This document shows, piece after piece, positions 8,381-16,832 of a stretch of 37,590 nucleotides of DNA. The translations under genes and the position numbers were made by a program. The first letter of the stretch is position 1, and each line of letters starts with the position of its first letter. The stretch comes from Bacteroidales bacterium (GTDB taxonomy: Bacteria > Bacteroidota > Bacteroidia > Bacteroidales > Bacteroidaceae), in NCBI GenBank assembly GCA_004557035.1, contig SFFB01000017.1:1-37590 (forward strand), in the 5' to 3' direction. A model generated the notes under the pieces. It had not been told where the DNA came from, ran no database searches, and saw nothing but the letters and a program-made list of their open reading frames with translations.

Positions 8381-9817
8381 ATGGAACTTAAACATCTTTT
8401 TCTCGCAGGCCTTGGCGTGATGACGCTTGCCGCCTGCTCAAGTCTCGACGATGACTCGACATGGGATGTTAACGGTGGCGCAGTGAAGTTCACCTCTTAC
8501 ATCTCTAAGCACAAAGCCTCAGGCACTACCTGGGCCTCGGGCGACCAGATTGGCATCTATATGAAAACAAACGGTACGGCCCTGGCCGACGCCGCCGTGC
8601 AAAACCGCCAATACGTCACCGACGACCGCGGCAACATCTCAGCCGCCTCGGCTGCCGAAGCCATCTATTATCCTGAAGAAGGCACAGCCGACTTCGTGGC
8701 CTACTATCCCTACACGGCCAACGTGAGCGGTACGATATTGCCCATCGACGTGAGCAATCAGAGTAATCTGGCTGCCATCGACTTGCTCTATTCCAACAAC
8801 GCTACCGGCGTGTCGGCCTCTACCAGTGCCGTCAACCTTGGTTTCAGCCACCAGTTGGCCAACGTCGTGCTGACCATCAATGCCGACGCCACCATTCCCA
8901 CCACAGTGGGCCTCGAGGCTGCCGTTAGCGGCGTGCCCACCAGCGCTACGTTTGACTTGGCCACCGGCACACTCAACGTGGCCCAGACCACGGGTACGGT
9001 CAACTTCCAGGTGAATGCCGCCGGCACAAAAGCCGAAGCCATTCTCGTACCGGCCTCACTGACCAACGCCCAACTTCAACTCACCGTAGCTGAAAAGACC
9101 GTGAGCGTGCCTCTGCCCGCTTCGGCACTCGAAGCCGGCAAGAGCATTGACTTCCCCGTGAACGTGACCAACAGCGGCGGCACCATCTATGTGTCGTTCG
9201 GCACGGCCACCATCACCGACTGGACCACCACAACCGGTGGCACCATCAACGTGGACCTCGGCGACGCTGAAGAAGGCGGCGGTGAAGAAGGCGGCGGCGA
9301 AGTGACACCCGGCACCGAAGTGATCATCTTCGAGGAAACCTTCGGCGAAAGCGTATCCAAAGGCAGCGACAACTATTGGCCCAGCATCACCTACGACACA
9401 TGGACCAGTTCGTCTGGCCTCACCTTCAGCGACCCGTTTGTTACTGCCAACGGCTGGAGCTACAGCAACGCCAGCGTGCGTCAGACGTCAGCCCTTAACC
9501 CCCACGTGTGGTTTGCCGCCAACAAAGACAGCGAAATGCAGATTGAAGGCTTCACCACCGCAGGCTATTCCAACCTGAAACTCACCTACGACATCACCGC
9601 CAATGCCGCAGGCGACCAGAGCGCCATCAAGCTTACCTGGGGCGGCGACACGATAGCCGTGCCGGCCAAAGCCATCGCCACCACCAACACCTACCAGAGC
9701 GTGGAAATCACCGGCCTCACGCCCGGTGCCACAGTGATGTCGTTCGTGTCGTTGTCTACGGCCAACACCGCAGGCTACCGCATTGACAACATCAAGCTCG
9801 TGGGAACCAAAGACTAA
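8381..9817 (+). CDS. Fimbrillin-like surface lipoprotein with C-terminal domain shared with the DUF5689 neighbour
   Basis: The start chosen is the ATG at 8381, because only it puts a proper lipoprotein signal at the N-terminus; the upstream ATG adds 21 residues of no sense. The mature Cys19 (LAAC) is followed by SSLDDDS, a strong acidic surface-export signal. Residues about 30-275 match the N-terminal domain of the preceding nuclease (GDQIGIYM, DFVAYYPY, SHQLANV in the same order). An acidic Gly-Glu linker (about 297-310) joins a 165-residue C-terminal beta domain (314-478) about 73% identical, by hand count without gaps, to the end of the DUF5689 protein at 12515. No enzymatic motif is seen. 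It may bind substrate or tether the system at the surface. A strong hairpin terminator follows. Confidence 0.75.
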   Translation: MELKHLFLAGLGVMTLAACSSLDDDSTWDVNGGAVKFTSYISKHKASGTTWASGDQIGIYMKTNGTALADAAVQNRQYVTDDRGNISAASAAEAIYYPEEGTADFVAYYPYTANVSGTILPIDVSNQSNLAAIDLLYSNNATGVSASTSAVNLGFSHQLANVVLTINADATIPTTVGLEAAVSGVPTSATFDLATGTLNVAQTTGTVNFQVNAAGTKAEAILVPASLTNAQLQLTVAEKTVSVPLPASALEAGKSIDFPVNVTNSGGTIYVSFGTATITDWTTTTGGTINVDLGDAEEGGGEEGGGEVTPGTEVIIFEETFGESVSKGSDNYWPSITYDTWTSSSGLTFSDPFVTANGWSYSNASVRQTSALNPHVWFAANKDSEMQIEGFTTAGYSNLKLTYDITANAAGDQSAIKLTWGGDTIAVPAKAIATTNTYQSVEITGLTPGATVMSFVSLSTANTAGYRIDNIKLVGTKD

Positions 9818-9831
9818 TCCCCTCCCCCATT

Positions 9832-9884
9832 CGCCTGAGACGGCACCTCTCGGTTAATGAGAGTCACCGTCTCCGGCGTTTTTT
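9832..9884 (+). terminator. Terminator-like hairpin in front of the TonB receptor gene
   Basis: The arms CGCCtGAGACGG (9832-9843) and CCGTCTCcGGCG (9867-9878) pair over 11 of 12 positions and are followed by T6. The loop contains a second small stem (CTCTC/GAGAG). The receptor ATG is only 20 bases further on, and I see no TAnnTTTG box between. It may work as an attenuator that lets part of the transcription through. Confidence 0.8.
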
Positions 9885-9904
9885 CACTTTCATCATTCCT
9901 TTAT

Positions 9905-12460
9905 ATGATAAAAAAAGCATTAATTCCCGTCGGAGCGTTGCTCTTCCCCTGCATGATGACGGCCCAAACCGACTCCATCGCAGACGACGCCCTCTCACTC
10001 ATCGGTGTGATAGACGCTTCGCAGTTTGACGCCGATGGTGAAGATGGCAGCAACTCATCGTCGAACGACATCAACACGCAAGTGCTCACTTCGCACGATG
10101 TCTACCAAAACAAGATGGGCTATCAGCTCTCCAACATGCGCTTCCGCACCCGTGGATACGAAAGCCATTTTGAGCAGACACTCATCAACGGCGTACCCTT
10201 TAACGACCAGCTGAGAGGCGTGTTCAACTACTCTTCCATTGGTGCCATCAATGACTTCACCCGCAACGGCGACGACCTGATCAATTCAGCCCCGGGCGCC
10301 TTCACCTTCGGTTCGATTGGCGGCGCAGAAAACATCCGTATGCAGGCCGGCGACTTTGCCCGAGGCGGTAAGGCCACAGTGACCTACACCAACCGCAACT
10401 ATTGGATGCGCGCTATGCTCTCCTACCACACCGGACTGTCGAAACGCGGCTGGGCCTTCTCGGCCCTGGTGGGTGGACGCTACTCCAACGAAGGCGTCAT
10501 CGACGGCACATTCTACCGCAACTTTTCCTACGCCTTAATGCTTGAAAAACGCTGGCAAGGCGGCGACCACAAACTCACACTGACCACCTTCGGCTCACCC
10601 GTACGCCGTGGGCAACAGGCCGGTACGCTACAAGAAGTCTACGACCTCACCGGCAACAATCTCTATAACCCCAACTGGGGCTACCAGAACGGCAAAAAGC
10701 GCAACGCCCGCCAAGTGATGGCCTACGATCCCACCACCGTGCTGGGCTATACGTGGAAAATCACACCCAACGTGACGCTCAACTCCGGACTGGCCTTCCA
10801 CTATGGCCGCTACGGCAACACGTCGCTCAACTGGTTTGACGGTGCCGACCCGCGCCCCGACTACTACCGCTATCTGCCTTCCTACTTCCTTTATTATAAC
10901 AGTACGGCGGCCATTGACGCTGCCGAGGCCTATGCCGAGCGTTGGCGTATGGGCGACCCGGCCTTCACTCAAATAGACTGGGCTTCACTCTATGCCGCCA
11001 ATGCCCAAAACAAACGAATGGGCAACGGCAACGCTGTCTATCTCGTGGAAGAGCGCAGAAGCGACCTTTATGAAACGACTTTCAACGCCACCATCAATGC
11101 TCGACTCAGCCGACACAGCAAACTCAACGCCGGCATCGTGGCCCGCAACACCGTTTCGCGACAGTTCAAGACCGTAGACGACTTGCTCGGCGCAGAATAC
11201 GTGCTCGACATCGATAAATATGCCGACACAGACTATCCCGGACAAGACGACCAGCGACAAAGCGACCTCAACCGCCCCAACCGCCGCGTCTATGAAGGCG
11301 GCATTTTCGGCTACGACTTCAAAATCAACATCAATTCGCTCAAAGGCTGGCTCGTCAACGAATACAGCGTGGGCCACTGGGACGCTTACTACGGTTTCCA
11401 ACTCACCCACACCGACTTCTGGCGTGACGGTGCCATGCGCAACGGCCACAATCCGGACAACTCTTATGGTCCCGGCCGCCATCACAGCTTCACCGACATG
11501 ATGCTCAAAGGCGGACTCACCTATAAATTCAACGGCCGACACATCCTCACGGCCAATCTCACCTATGGCACACAGGCCCCACTCGTCAACGATGCCTATA
11601 TCTCACCGCGCGTCTCTGATGCCACACCAGACAATCTGACCAGCTTCCGCCTCTTCTCGGCCGACCTCAGCTATATTTTCTCTACGCCTAAACTGCAAGG
11701 CCGTGTGTCGGTGTTCCAGACCAACTTCTACGATATGCTGGAGCGCAACAGCTACTATTATGACGGTGTGACCTTCGTCAACCACGTGATGACCGGCGTC
11801 AATAAGGTGCACCACGGCGTCGAACTCGGCCTGACCTACAAGCTCGACGGCCACTGGAGCTTCGACCTTGCCGGAACCATCTCTGAATATTATTACGCCA
11901 ACAATCCCATGGGACAGTATTCGACCGAAAACGGCAAAGACGTGGGCGAATATTCCTTGCAGGAAGAAGAGCGCGTCTATATGAAAGGCGTCTATGTGGG
12001 CGGTATGCCCCAGGTGGCCGGTACGTTTGGCATCCGCTACTTCATCGACTACTGGTTCCTCGGCGCCAACATCAACGGCTTCGGCCGCAACTTCGTAGAA
12101 GTGGCTCCCTCGCGTCGCACCGCTTCCATCTACAACGGCTATACCAGCGGCTCATCGACCATCCCGGCCGTCACGCCCAACAATCCCGAACTCTGGGAAG
12201 CCTATCAGACACTGACGCACCAGGAAGAGTTTGACGCTGACTTTACCATAGACCTCTCTATCGGTAAAATCTTCTACCTCAACCGTAAAAACTCCATCAA
12301 CGTCAACCTCGCTTTCAACAACATCCTTAACAATAAAGACGTGCGCACCGGTGGTTACGAACAGGGCCGTGTACGTGTGGACAAGCCTGAGCTCTACAAG
12401 TCCAAATACTTCTATATGCAGGGCTTCAACTGCTTCCTCAACGTCAGCTACCGCTTCTAA
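9905..12460 (+). CDS. TonB-dependent outer membrane receptor
   Basis: An 851-residue outer membrane protein. The start at ATG 9905 gives a clean signal peptide (MIKKALIP, hydrophobic core, MMTAQ); the upstream ATG would add 16 residues and would start inside the terminator hairpin. The plug region lies at about 40-180 (TRGYESHFEQTLINGVPFND, then NGDDLINSAPG). The rest is an aromatic-rich, alternating beta-barrel ending in SYRF, the terminal phenylalanine used for barrel assembly. There is no N-terminal CarboxypepD_reg-like domain and no SusD-type partner beside it, so it is not a standard SusC. Placed between nuclease and DUF5689 lipoproteins, it is the likely import channel for products of nucleic-acid breakdown; the substrate is inference. 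Confidence 0.88.
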   Translation: MIKKALIPVGALLFPCMMTAQTDSIADDALSLIGVIDASQFDADGEDGSNSSSNDINTQVLTSHDVYQNKMGYQLSNMRFRTRGYESHFEQTLINGVPFNDQLRGVFNYSSIGAINDFTRNGDDLINSAPGAFTFGSIGGAENIRMQAGDFARGGKATVTYTNRNYWMRAMLSYHTGLSKRGWAFSALVGGRYSNEGVIDGTFYRNFSYALMLEKRWQGGDHKLTLTTFGSPVRRGQQAGTLQEVYDLTGNNLYNPNWGYQNGKKRNARQVMAYDPTTVLGYTWKITPNVTLNSGLAFHYGRYGNTSLNWFDGADPRPDYYRYLPSYFLYYNSTAAIDAAEAYAERWRMGDPAFTQIDWASLYAANAQNKRMGNGNAVYLVEERRSDLYETTFNATINARLSRHSKLNAGIVARNTVSRQFKTVDDLLGAEYVLDIDKYADTDYPGQDDQRQSDLNRPNRRVYEGGIFGYDFKININSLKGWLVNEYSVGHWDAYYGFQLTHTDFWRDGAMRNGHNPDNSYGPGRHHSFTDMMLKGGLTYKFNGRHILTANLTYGTQAPLVNDAYISPRVSDATPDNLTSFRLFSADLSYIFSTPKLQGRVSVFQTNFYDMLERNSYYYDGVTFVNHVMTGVNKVHHGVELGLTYKLDGHWSFDLAGTISEYYYANNPMGQYSTENGKDVGEYSLQEEERVYMKGVYVGGMPQVAGTFGIRYFIDYWFLGANINGFGRNFVEVAPSRRTASIYNGYTSGSSTIPAVTPNNPELWEAYQTLTHQEEFDADFTIDLSIGKIFYLNRKNSINVNLAFNNILNNKDVRTGGYEQGRVRVDKPELYKSKYFYMQGFNCFLNVSYRF

Positions 12461-12514
12461 TCATCTCCTGAACACAAGAAATCGAATAATCACATACAAT
12501 AAGCCATTCCTATT

Positions 12515-13888
12515 ATGAAACGTATTCATAACCTTTTGCTCCTCCCTATGGTGTTGTTGGCAATGGTATTCACAGCCTGCGACCGCGACTATGACATGCC
12601 GCCGCTCAACGAGCCTTCTTACAGCCTGCCTGCGGACGCTCAGGTCATCACCGTGGCCGAACTTCGCACCCGCTATGCCGCAGCCACCTCAAACGAGGCC
12701 ATCACTATCGAAGACAGCCTCTTCCTCAAGGCACGCATTGCCGGCGACGACCGCTCGGGCAACATTTTCAAGAGCATTTATATCCAAGACGAAACCGGCG
12801 GCATCACGATGCTCGTGGACCAAAGCGGCGTCTATAACGACTACGCAGCCGGCCAGGAAGTGTTTGTAGACCTCAAGGGTCTCTGCATCTCTGTTTATGG
12901 CAATGAGCAGCAGATTGGTCACCCCTCTGGTTATCTCTACCGCACACCCTACGAAGACTTCAAGGCCCACGTACACTGCAACGGCTGGGCCGATGAGAGC
13001 AAAATCGACATCAAAGAGTTTGACAACATCAGCCGCCTGAGCGACGCTGCCGATGCCAACAAGTTCACACTGGTGCGCCTCACCGGCGTTCATTTCACCC
13101 AAGGCGGAAAAGTCAACTTCGCCGAAACCAGCGGCTACGGCACTCGCGATCTCTCCGACGCCTTTGGCAACACCATCAGCGTGCGAACCAGCAACTATGC
13201 TGACTTCGCCGCCACCAAACTGCCCGTAGGCACCGGAAACGTCATCGCCATCCTCGGCCGCTTCAACGGCAACTGGCAACTCACCATCCGCAGCATCAAC
13301 GACGTCTATGGCTTCGACGGCATTGAGCCGGGCCAAGGCGGTGAAGAAGGTGGCGGAGAAGAAGGCGGTGGTTCGGAAGCCGACGGCTCTACCGTCATCT
13401 TTGAAGAAACTTTCGGCGAAAGCGTGGCAAAAGGCAGCGACGGTTATTGGCCCAGCATCACCTACGACACCTGGACCAGTTCGTCGGGCCTCACCTTCAC
13501 CGATCCTGTGATGGCCGCCAACGGCTGGAGCTTCAGCAATGCCAGCGTGCGTCAGACCTCTGCACTCAATCCTCACGTTTGGTTCGCCGCCAACAAAGAC
13601 GCCGAGATGAAGATTGAAGGCTTCGACACCACCGGCTATACCGACCTCAAACTGACCTACAAGATTACGGCCAATGCCGACGGCAACCAAAACGCCATTG
13701 CCGTGTCTTGGGGCGGTACGATGCTGACGGTACCCGATGCAGCCATTGCCACGACCAATACTTATCAGACGGTGGAACTCACCGGTCTGGCCGCCGGAGT
13801 CAATACGGTATCGTTCATCTCTACGGCTTCGACCAACACTGCCGGCTATCGCATTGACGACATCAAGCTCACCGGCAAGAAACAATAA
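12515..13888 (+). CDS. DUF5689 lipoprotein with shared C-terminal domain
   Basis: A 457-residue lipoprotein: lipobox FTAC with Cys22, followed by DRDYD. Residues about 38-270 fit the DUF5689 family (ITVAELRTRY, then IYIQDETGGI and VFVDLKG), an OB-like fold related to accessory domains of bacterial extracellular nucleases. A Gly/Glu-rich linker at about 274-290 leads to a 165-residue C-terminal domain (293-457) that is the sister of the one at the end of the lipoprotein at 8381. DUF5689 genes in Bacteroidetes commonly sit beside secreted endonuclease/exonuclease/phosphatase genes and a TonB receptor, as here. It probably helps bind or present substrate at the cell surface. The gene follows the receptor by 54 bases and is followed by a strong hairpin. 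Confidence 0.8.
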   Translation: MKRIHNLLLLPMVLLAMVFTACDRDYDMPPLNEPSYSLPADAQVITVAELRTRYAAATSNEAITIEDSLFLKARIAGDDRSGNIFKSIYIQDETGGITMLVDQSGVYNDYAAGQEVFVDLKGLCISVYGNEQQIGHPSGYLYRTPYEDFKAHVHCNGWADESKIDIKEFDNISRLSDAADANKFTLVRLTGVHFTQGGKVNFAETSGYGTRDLSDAFGNTISVRTSNYADFAATKLPVGTGNVIAILGRFNGNWQLTIRSINDVYGFDGIEPGQGGEEGGGEEGGGSEADGSTVIFEETFGESVAKGSDGYWPSITYDTWTSSSGLTFTDPVMAANGWSFSNASVRQTSALNPHVWFAANKDAEMKIEGFDTTGYTDLKLTYKITANADGNQNAIAVSWGGTMLTVPDAAIATTNTYQTVELTGLAAGVNTVSFISTASTNTAGYRIDDIKLTGKKQ

Positions 13889-13916
13889 GCCGAGACGCTA
13901 ATCTACCATACTCTAC

Positions 13917-13974
13917 GGCAGGCGGACGCGACCAAGCCTTGCGCTTTCGCCTCCGCCTGCCTTTCGTTTTCTTT
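13917..13974 (+). terminator. Terminator-like hairpin immediately before the secreted nuclease gene
   Basis: A perfect 10-bp stem (GGCAGGCGGA at 13917-13926, TCCGCCTGCC at 13952-13961) is followed by TTTCGTTTTCTTT. The next ATG is at 13979, so the T-rich tract overlaps the place where a ribosome would bind. This leaves no room for a promoter and suggests attenuation or processing inside one transcript. Confidence 0.8.
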
Positions 13975-13978
13975 AGTC

Positions 13979-15016
13979 ATGAAAAAGAAACTGTTTTTAT
14001 CCGCCCTGCTCCTATTATTATATATAGGAGCGGCCTCTGCCCAGCGTATGGGCGTGTGGGCTGTGGCTTTCTATAATCTTGAAAACCTCTTCGACACCGA
14101 AGACGACCCGGACAATCCCGGCGACGACGAGTTTCTGCCCACCGGCCCCTACCAATGGACCGAAGACAAATACGAGCAGAAACTGTCCAATATGGCTCGC
14201 GTCATCTCCGGACTGGCCCGCGAGAATTGCCCCGGCGGACCGGCCTTGATTGGCATCTCAGAGTTGGAGAATGAACGCGTCGTGGCCGACCTTGTGGCCC
14301 GTCCCGAACTGGCACAGATGGGCCTGAAATACGTGCACTACTCCTCGCCCGACCGCCGCGGCATTGACGTGGCTTTGCTCTACAATCCCCGTCTTTTCAA
14401 GTTGGTGTCGAGTCATCCCTACCCCTTTGTGATGCCCGGCCAGCCCAACTTCCGCTCGCGCGACCAACTGCTCGTCAGCGGCATCATGGCAGGCGAACCC
14501 GTCAGCATCATCGTCAACCACTGGCCTTCACGCTATGGCGGCGACAAGTCCAAACCCTCACGCGCAGCCGCTGCTGCCATCTGCAAGCACATTGCCGACT
14601 CTGTTTGTGCCGCCGACCCGCGCAATAAGGTCATCATCGTGGGCGACCTCAACGACGATCCCTCAGACGAAAGCTGCGCCGAAGTGTTAGGAGCTGCTCG
14701 CCGACAAAAAGACGTCAAGCCCGGCGGCTACTTCAACGCCACCTGGCCCCTATTCGACAAAGGCATCGGCTCACTCTGCTATCAAGACACCTGGTGCCTC
14801 TACGACCAGCAAATCATCTCGGCCAATTTCCTCACCGACAAATCAGGCCAAACCCTGCGCTTCTGGAAAACCGAAATCTACAACCGCGACTTCCTCACCA
14901 ATCCTTCCGGCAAGCGCAAAGGCTACCCACTCCGCTCATTCGACGGCACCGTTTGGCAAAATGGCTACTCCGACCATTTCCCCACCATCACCTACTTCAT
15001 CAAGCAACTCAAATGA
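13979..15016 (+). CDS. Secreted endonuclease/exonuclease/phosphatase-fold hydrolase
   Basis: A 345-residue protein with a cleavable signal peptide (MKKKLFLSA, Leu-rich core, AASAQ; cleavage near 20-22) and no lipobox, so probably periplasmic or secreted. The fold motifs are in order: FYNLENLFD (31-39), metal-binding Glu in ISELEN (93-98), RRGIDVALLYNP (126-137), His181 in VNHWPSR, Asp223/Asn225 in VGDLNDDP, and the catalytic pair in YSDHFP (330-335). The family cleaves phosphodiester bonds in DNA, RNA or other phosphoesters. Position after the DUF5689 and receptor genes favours nucleic acid as substrate. It may act on fragments made by the surface nuclease at the start of the block. All catalytic residues appear intact. 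Confidence 0.88.
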   Translation: MKKKLFLSALLLLLYIGAASAQRMGVWAVAFYNLENLFDTEDDPDNPGDDEFLPTGPYQWTEDKYEQKLSNMARVISGLARENCPGGPALIGISELENERVVADLVARPELAQMGLKYVHYSSPDRRGIDVALLYNPRLFKLVSSHPYPFVMPGQPNFRSRDQLLVSGIMAGEPVSIIVNHWPSRYGGDKSKPSRAAAAAICKHIADSVCAADPRNKVIIVGDLNDDPSDESCAEVLGAARRQKDVKPGGYFNATWPLFDKGIGSLCYQDTWCLYDQQIISANFLTDKSGQTLRFWKTEIYNRDFLTNPSGKRKGYPLRSFDGTVWQNGYSDHFPTITYFIKQLK

Positions 15017-15088
15017 CAGTTTGAAAGCCTAATTCAAGCACACAAAACCGCAGTTTGTGCAAAATACATGCACTTTCTTGCTAAAAGT

Positions 15089-15120
15089 CTTGGATATATT
15101 AAGAATTAGGCCTAATTTTG
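15089..15120 (+). promoter_or_regulatory. Promoter of acpP
   Basis: TAATTTTG (15113-15120) matches TAnnTTTG, with CTTG (15089-15092) 20 bases upstream as a near -33 box. The leader to the acpP ATG is about 40 bases. Confidence 0.7.
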
Positions 15121-15168
15121 CACCCACAAGTTGTACAATAATAACTATTAATTCAAAACAAGAACATT

Positions 15169-15405
15169 ATGTCTGAAATTGAAGCAAAAGTAAAAGAAAT
15201 CATCGTAGACAAGCTGAGCGTAGACGAAGCTGAAGTAAAGAACGAAGCAAGCTTTGCTAACGACCTCGGTGCAGATTCTCTCGACACTGTAGAGCTCATC
15301 ATGGAGTTTGAAAAGCAGTTCAAGGTGACTATTCCCGACGATCAGGCCGAGAAGATCTCTACGGTTGGTGATGCCATCAAGTACATTGAAGAGCACGCCA
15401 AATAA
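15169..15405 (+). CDS. acpP: Acyl carrier protein
   Basis: The 78-residue acidic carrier of growing acyl chains in type II fatty acid synthesis. The phosphopantetheine attachment site is Ser37 in GADSLDTVELIMEFE. Length and helix pattern are normal. It precedes fabF, the usual order, although a strong hairpin lies between them. Its base composition is less GC-rich than its neighbours, as often seen in highly expressed genes of this group. Confidence 0.97.
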   Translation: MSEIEAKVKEIIVDKLSVDEAEVKNEASFANDLGADSLDTVELIMEFEKQFKVTIPDDQAEKISTVGDAIKYIEEHAK

Positions 15406-15426
15406 ATAGAGTAGCCCTCTACTACC

Positions 15427-15502
15427 CCCAAAGGGGGGAGGACGACAACTTCGCGCCGGCCTACGTCCCACGGATTTGTGTCCTCCCCTCTTTGGGCTTT
15501 TT
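15427..15502 (+). terminator. Terminator-like hairpin between acpP and fabF
   Basis: The arms CCCAAAGGGGGGAGGAC (15427-15443) and GTCCTCCCCTCTTTGGG (15480-15496) pair over 17 positions with one G-U, followed by CTTTTTC. The loop is about 36 bases. It could end most acpP transcripts and let a fraction read into fabF, giving the excess of carrier protein the cell needs. Confidence 0.75.
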
Positions 15503-15552
15503 CAGATAAAGTGGCTCAAAACTCCCTCTCACACTTCAATTAGTCAACACAC

Positions 15553-16818
15553 ATGGAATTAAAACGAGTGGTTATCACTGGTATCGGTGCGCTTACGCCG
15601 CTGGGCAAAACCGCAGCCGAGACTTGGGAAAACCTTAAGAAAGGCGTCAGCGGTGCCGGTCCTATCACGCACTTCGACGCGTCTAAGTTCAAGACTCAGT
15701 TCGCCTGCGAAGTCAAAGATTTCAAGGTAACCGACTATATCGACCGCAAAGAGGCCCGCAAGATGGACCTCTACGAGCAGTATGCTCTTGTGGCCGCCAT
15801 GGAAGCCGTCAACGACAGCGCCATGGACATGGACAAAATCAACAAAAACCGTATTGGCGTCGTGCTCGGCGTAGGTATCGGCGGTATCCACACCTTTGAG
15901 GAAGAAGCCGGCAACTATGCCCTGACCGGCGAGGAGATGGGACCGAAATACAATCCCTTCTTCATTCCCAAGATGATTGCCGACATCGCTGCCGGCGAGA
16001 TTTCCATCAAATACGGCTTCCACGGCCCCAACTACACGACTACTTCGGCTTGTGCTTCTTCTACGAATGCCTTTGCCGATGCCTTCAACCTCATCCGCCT
16101 GGGTAAGGCCGACGCCATCGTGACCGGTGGTGCTGAGGCTGCCATCTGGCCCGCAGGTGTGGGTGGCTTTACCGCCATGCACGCTCTCTCTACCCGCAAT
16201 GACGACCCCACCCACGCCTCTCGTCCGTTCAGCGCCAGCCGCGACGGTTTCGTTATGGGCGAAGGTGCTGCCTGCCTCATTCTCGAGGAATTGGAGCACG
16301 CCAAGGCCCGTGGCGCCAAGATCTATTGCGAAGTGGCCGGTGTAGGTATGTCGGCCGATGCTCACCACATCACCGCCAGCCATCCCGAGGGCCTCGGCGC
16401 TCATCTCGTGATGACCGCTGCGCTTGAAGATGCCGGTATGCAGCCCGAAGACATCGACTACATCAACGTTCACGGCACTTCGACGCCCGTGGGTGACATC
16501 TCTGAGGTGAAAGCCATCACCAAACTCTTTGGCGAGCACGCCTACAAGCTCAACATCAGCTCGACCAAGTCTATGACCGGTCACCTCCTCGGTGCCGCCG
16601 GCGCTGTTGAAGCCATGGTTTGCGCCCTCTCTGTCAAGAACGACATCATTCCTCCCACCATCAACCACGAAGAAGGCGACAACGATGAAAACATCGACTA
16701 CAACCTCAACTTCACCTTCAACAAGGCTCAAGAGCGTCCCGTTCGTGCAGCCTTGAGCAACACCTTCGGTTTTGGTGGTCACAATGCCTGCTGCATTGTC
16801 AAGAAGTATCAAGACTAA
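15553..16818 (+). CDS. fabF: Beta-ketoacyl-ACP synthase II
   Basis: The condensing enzyme that elongates acyl-ACP with malonyl-ACP in the cytoplasm; 421 residues. The catalytic triad is complete: Cys167 in TTSACASS, His307 in NVHGTSTPVGD, His344 in KSMTGHLLGAAG. The C-terminal NTFGFGGHNA motif is present. The order acpP-fabF-rnc is common in bacteria. The start at 15553 gives the usual MELKRVVITG. Confidence 0.97.
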   Translation: MELKRVVITGIGALTPLGKTAAETWENLKKGVSGAGPITHFDASKFKTQFACEVKDFKVTDYIDRKEARKMDLYEQYALVAAMEAVNDSAMDMDKINKNRIGVVLGVGIGGIHTFEEEAGNYALTGEEMGPKYNPFFIPKMIADIAAGEISIKYGFHGPNYTTTSACASSTNAFADAFNLIRLGKADAIVTGGAEAAIWPAGVGGFTAMHALSTRNDDPTHASRPFSASRDGFVMGEGAACLILEELEHAKARGAKIYCEVAGVGMSADAHHITASHPEGLGAHLVMTAALEDAGMQPEDIDYINVHGTSTPVGDISEVKAITKLFGEHAYKLNISSTKSMTGHLLGAAGAVEAMVCALSVKNDIIPPTINHEEGDNDENIDYNLNFTFNKAQERPVRAALSNTFGFGGHNACCIVKKYQD

Positions 16819-16832
16819 GCAATGTCTTTATA

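Noticed and set aside
12689..13885. 398-codon minus-strand frame antisense to the DUF5689 gene
   Set aside because: The sense frame has a lipoprotein signal, a known family and a paralogous domain; the antisense frame has none.
6735..15016. Reading the five-gene block as a polysaccharide utilization locus
   Set aside because: No SusD, no glycoside hydrolase and no sugar-sensing regulator; the two enzymes are nuclease-fold proteins.
15559..16812. 417-codon minus-strand frame antisense to fabF
   Set aside because: fabF has all catalytic motifs in place. The antisense product shows no family features.
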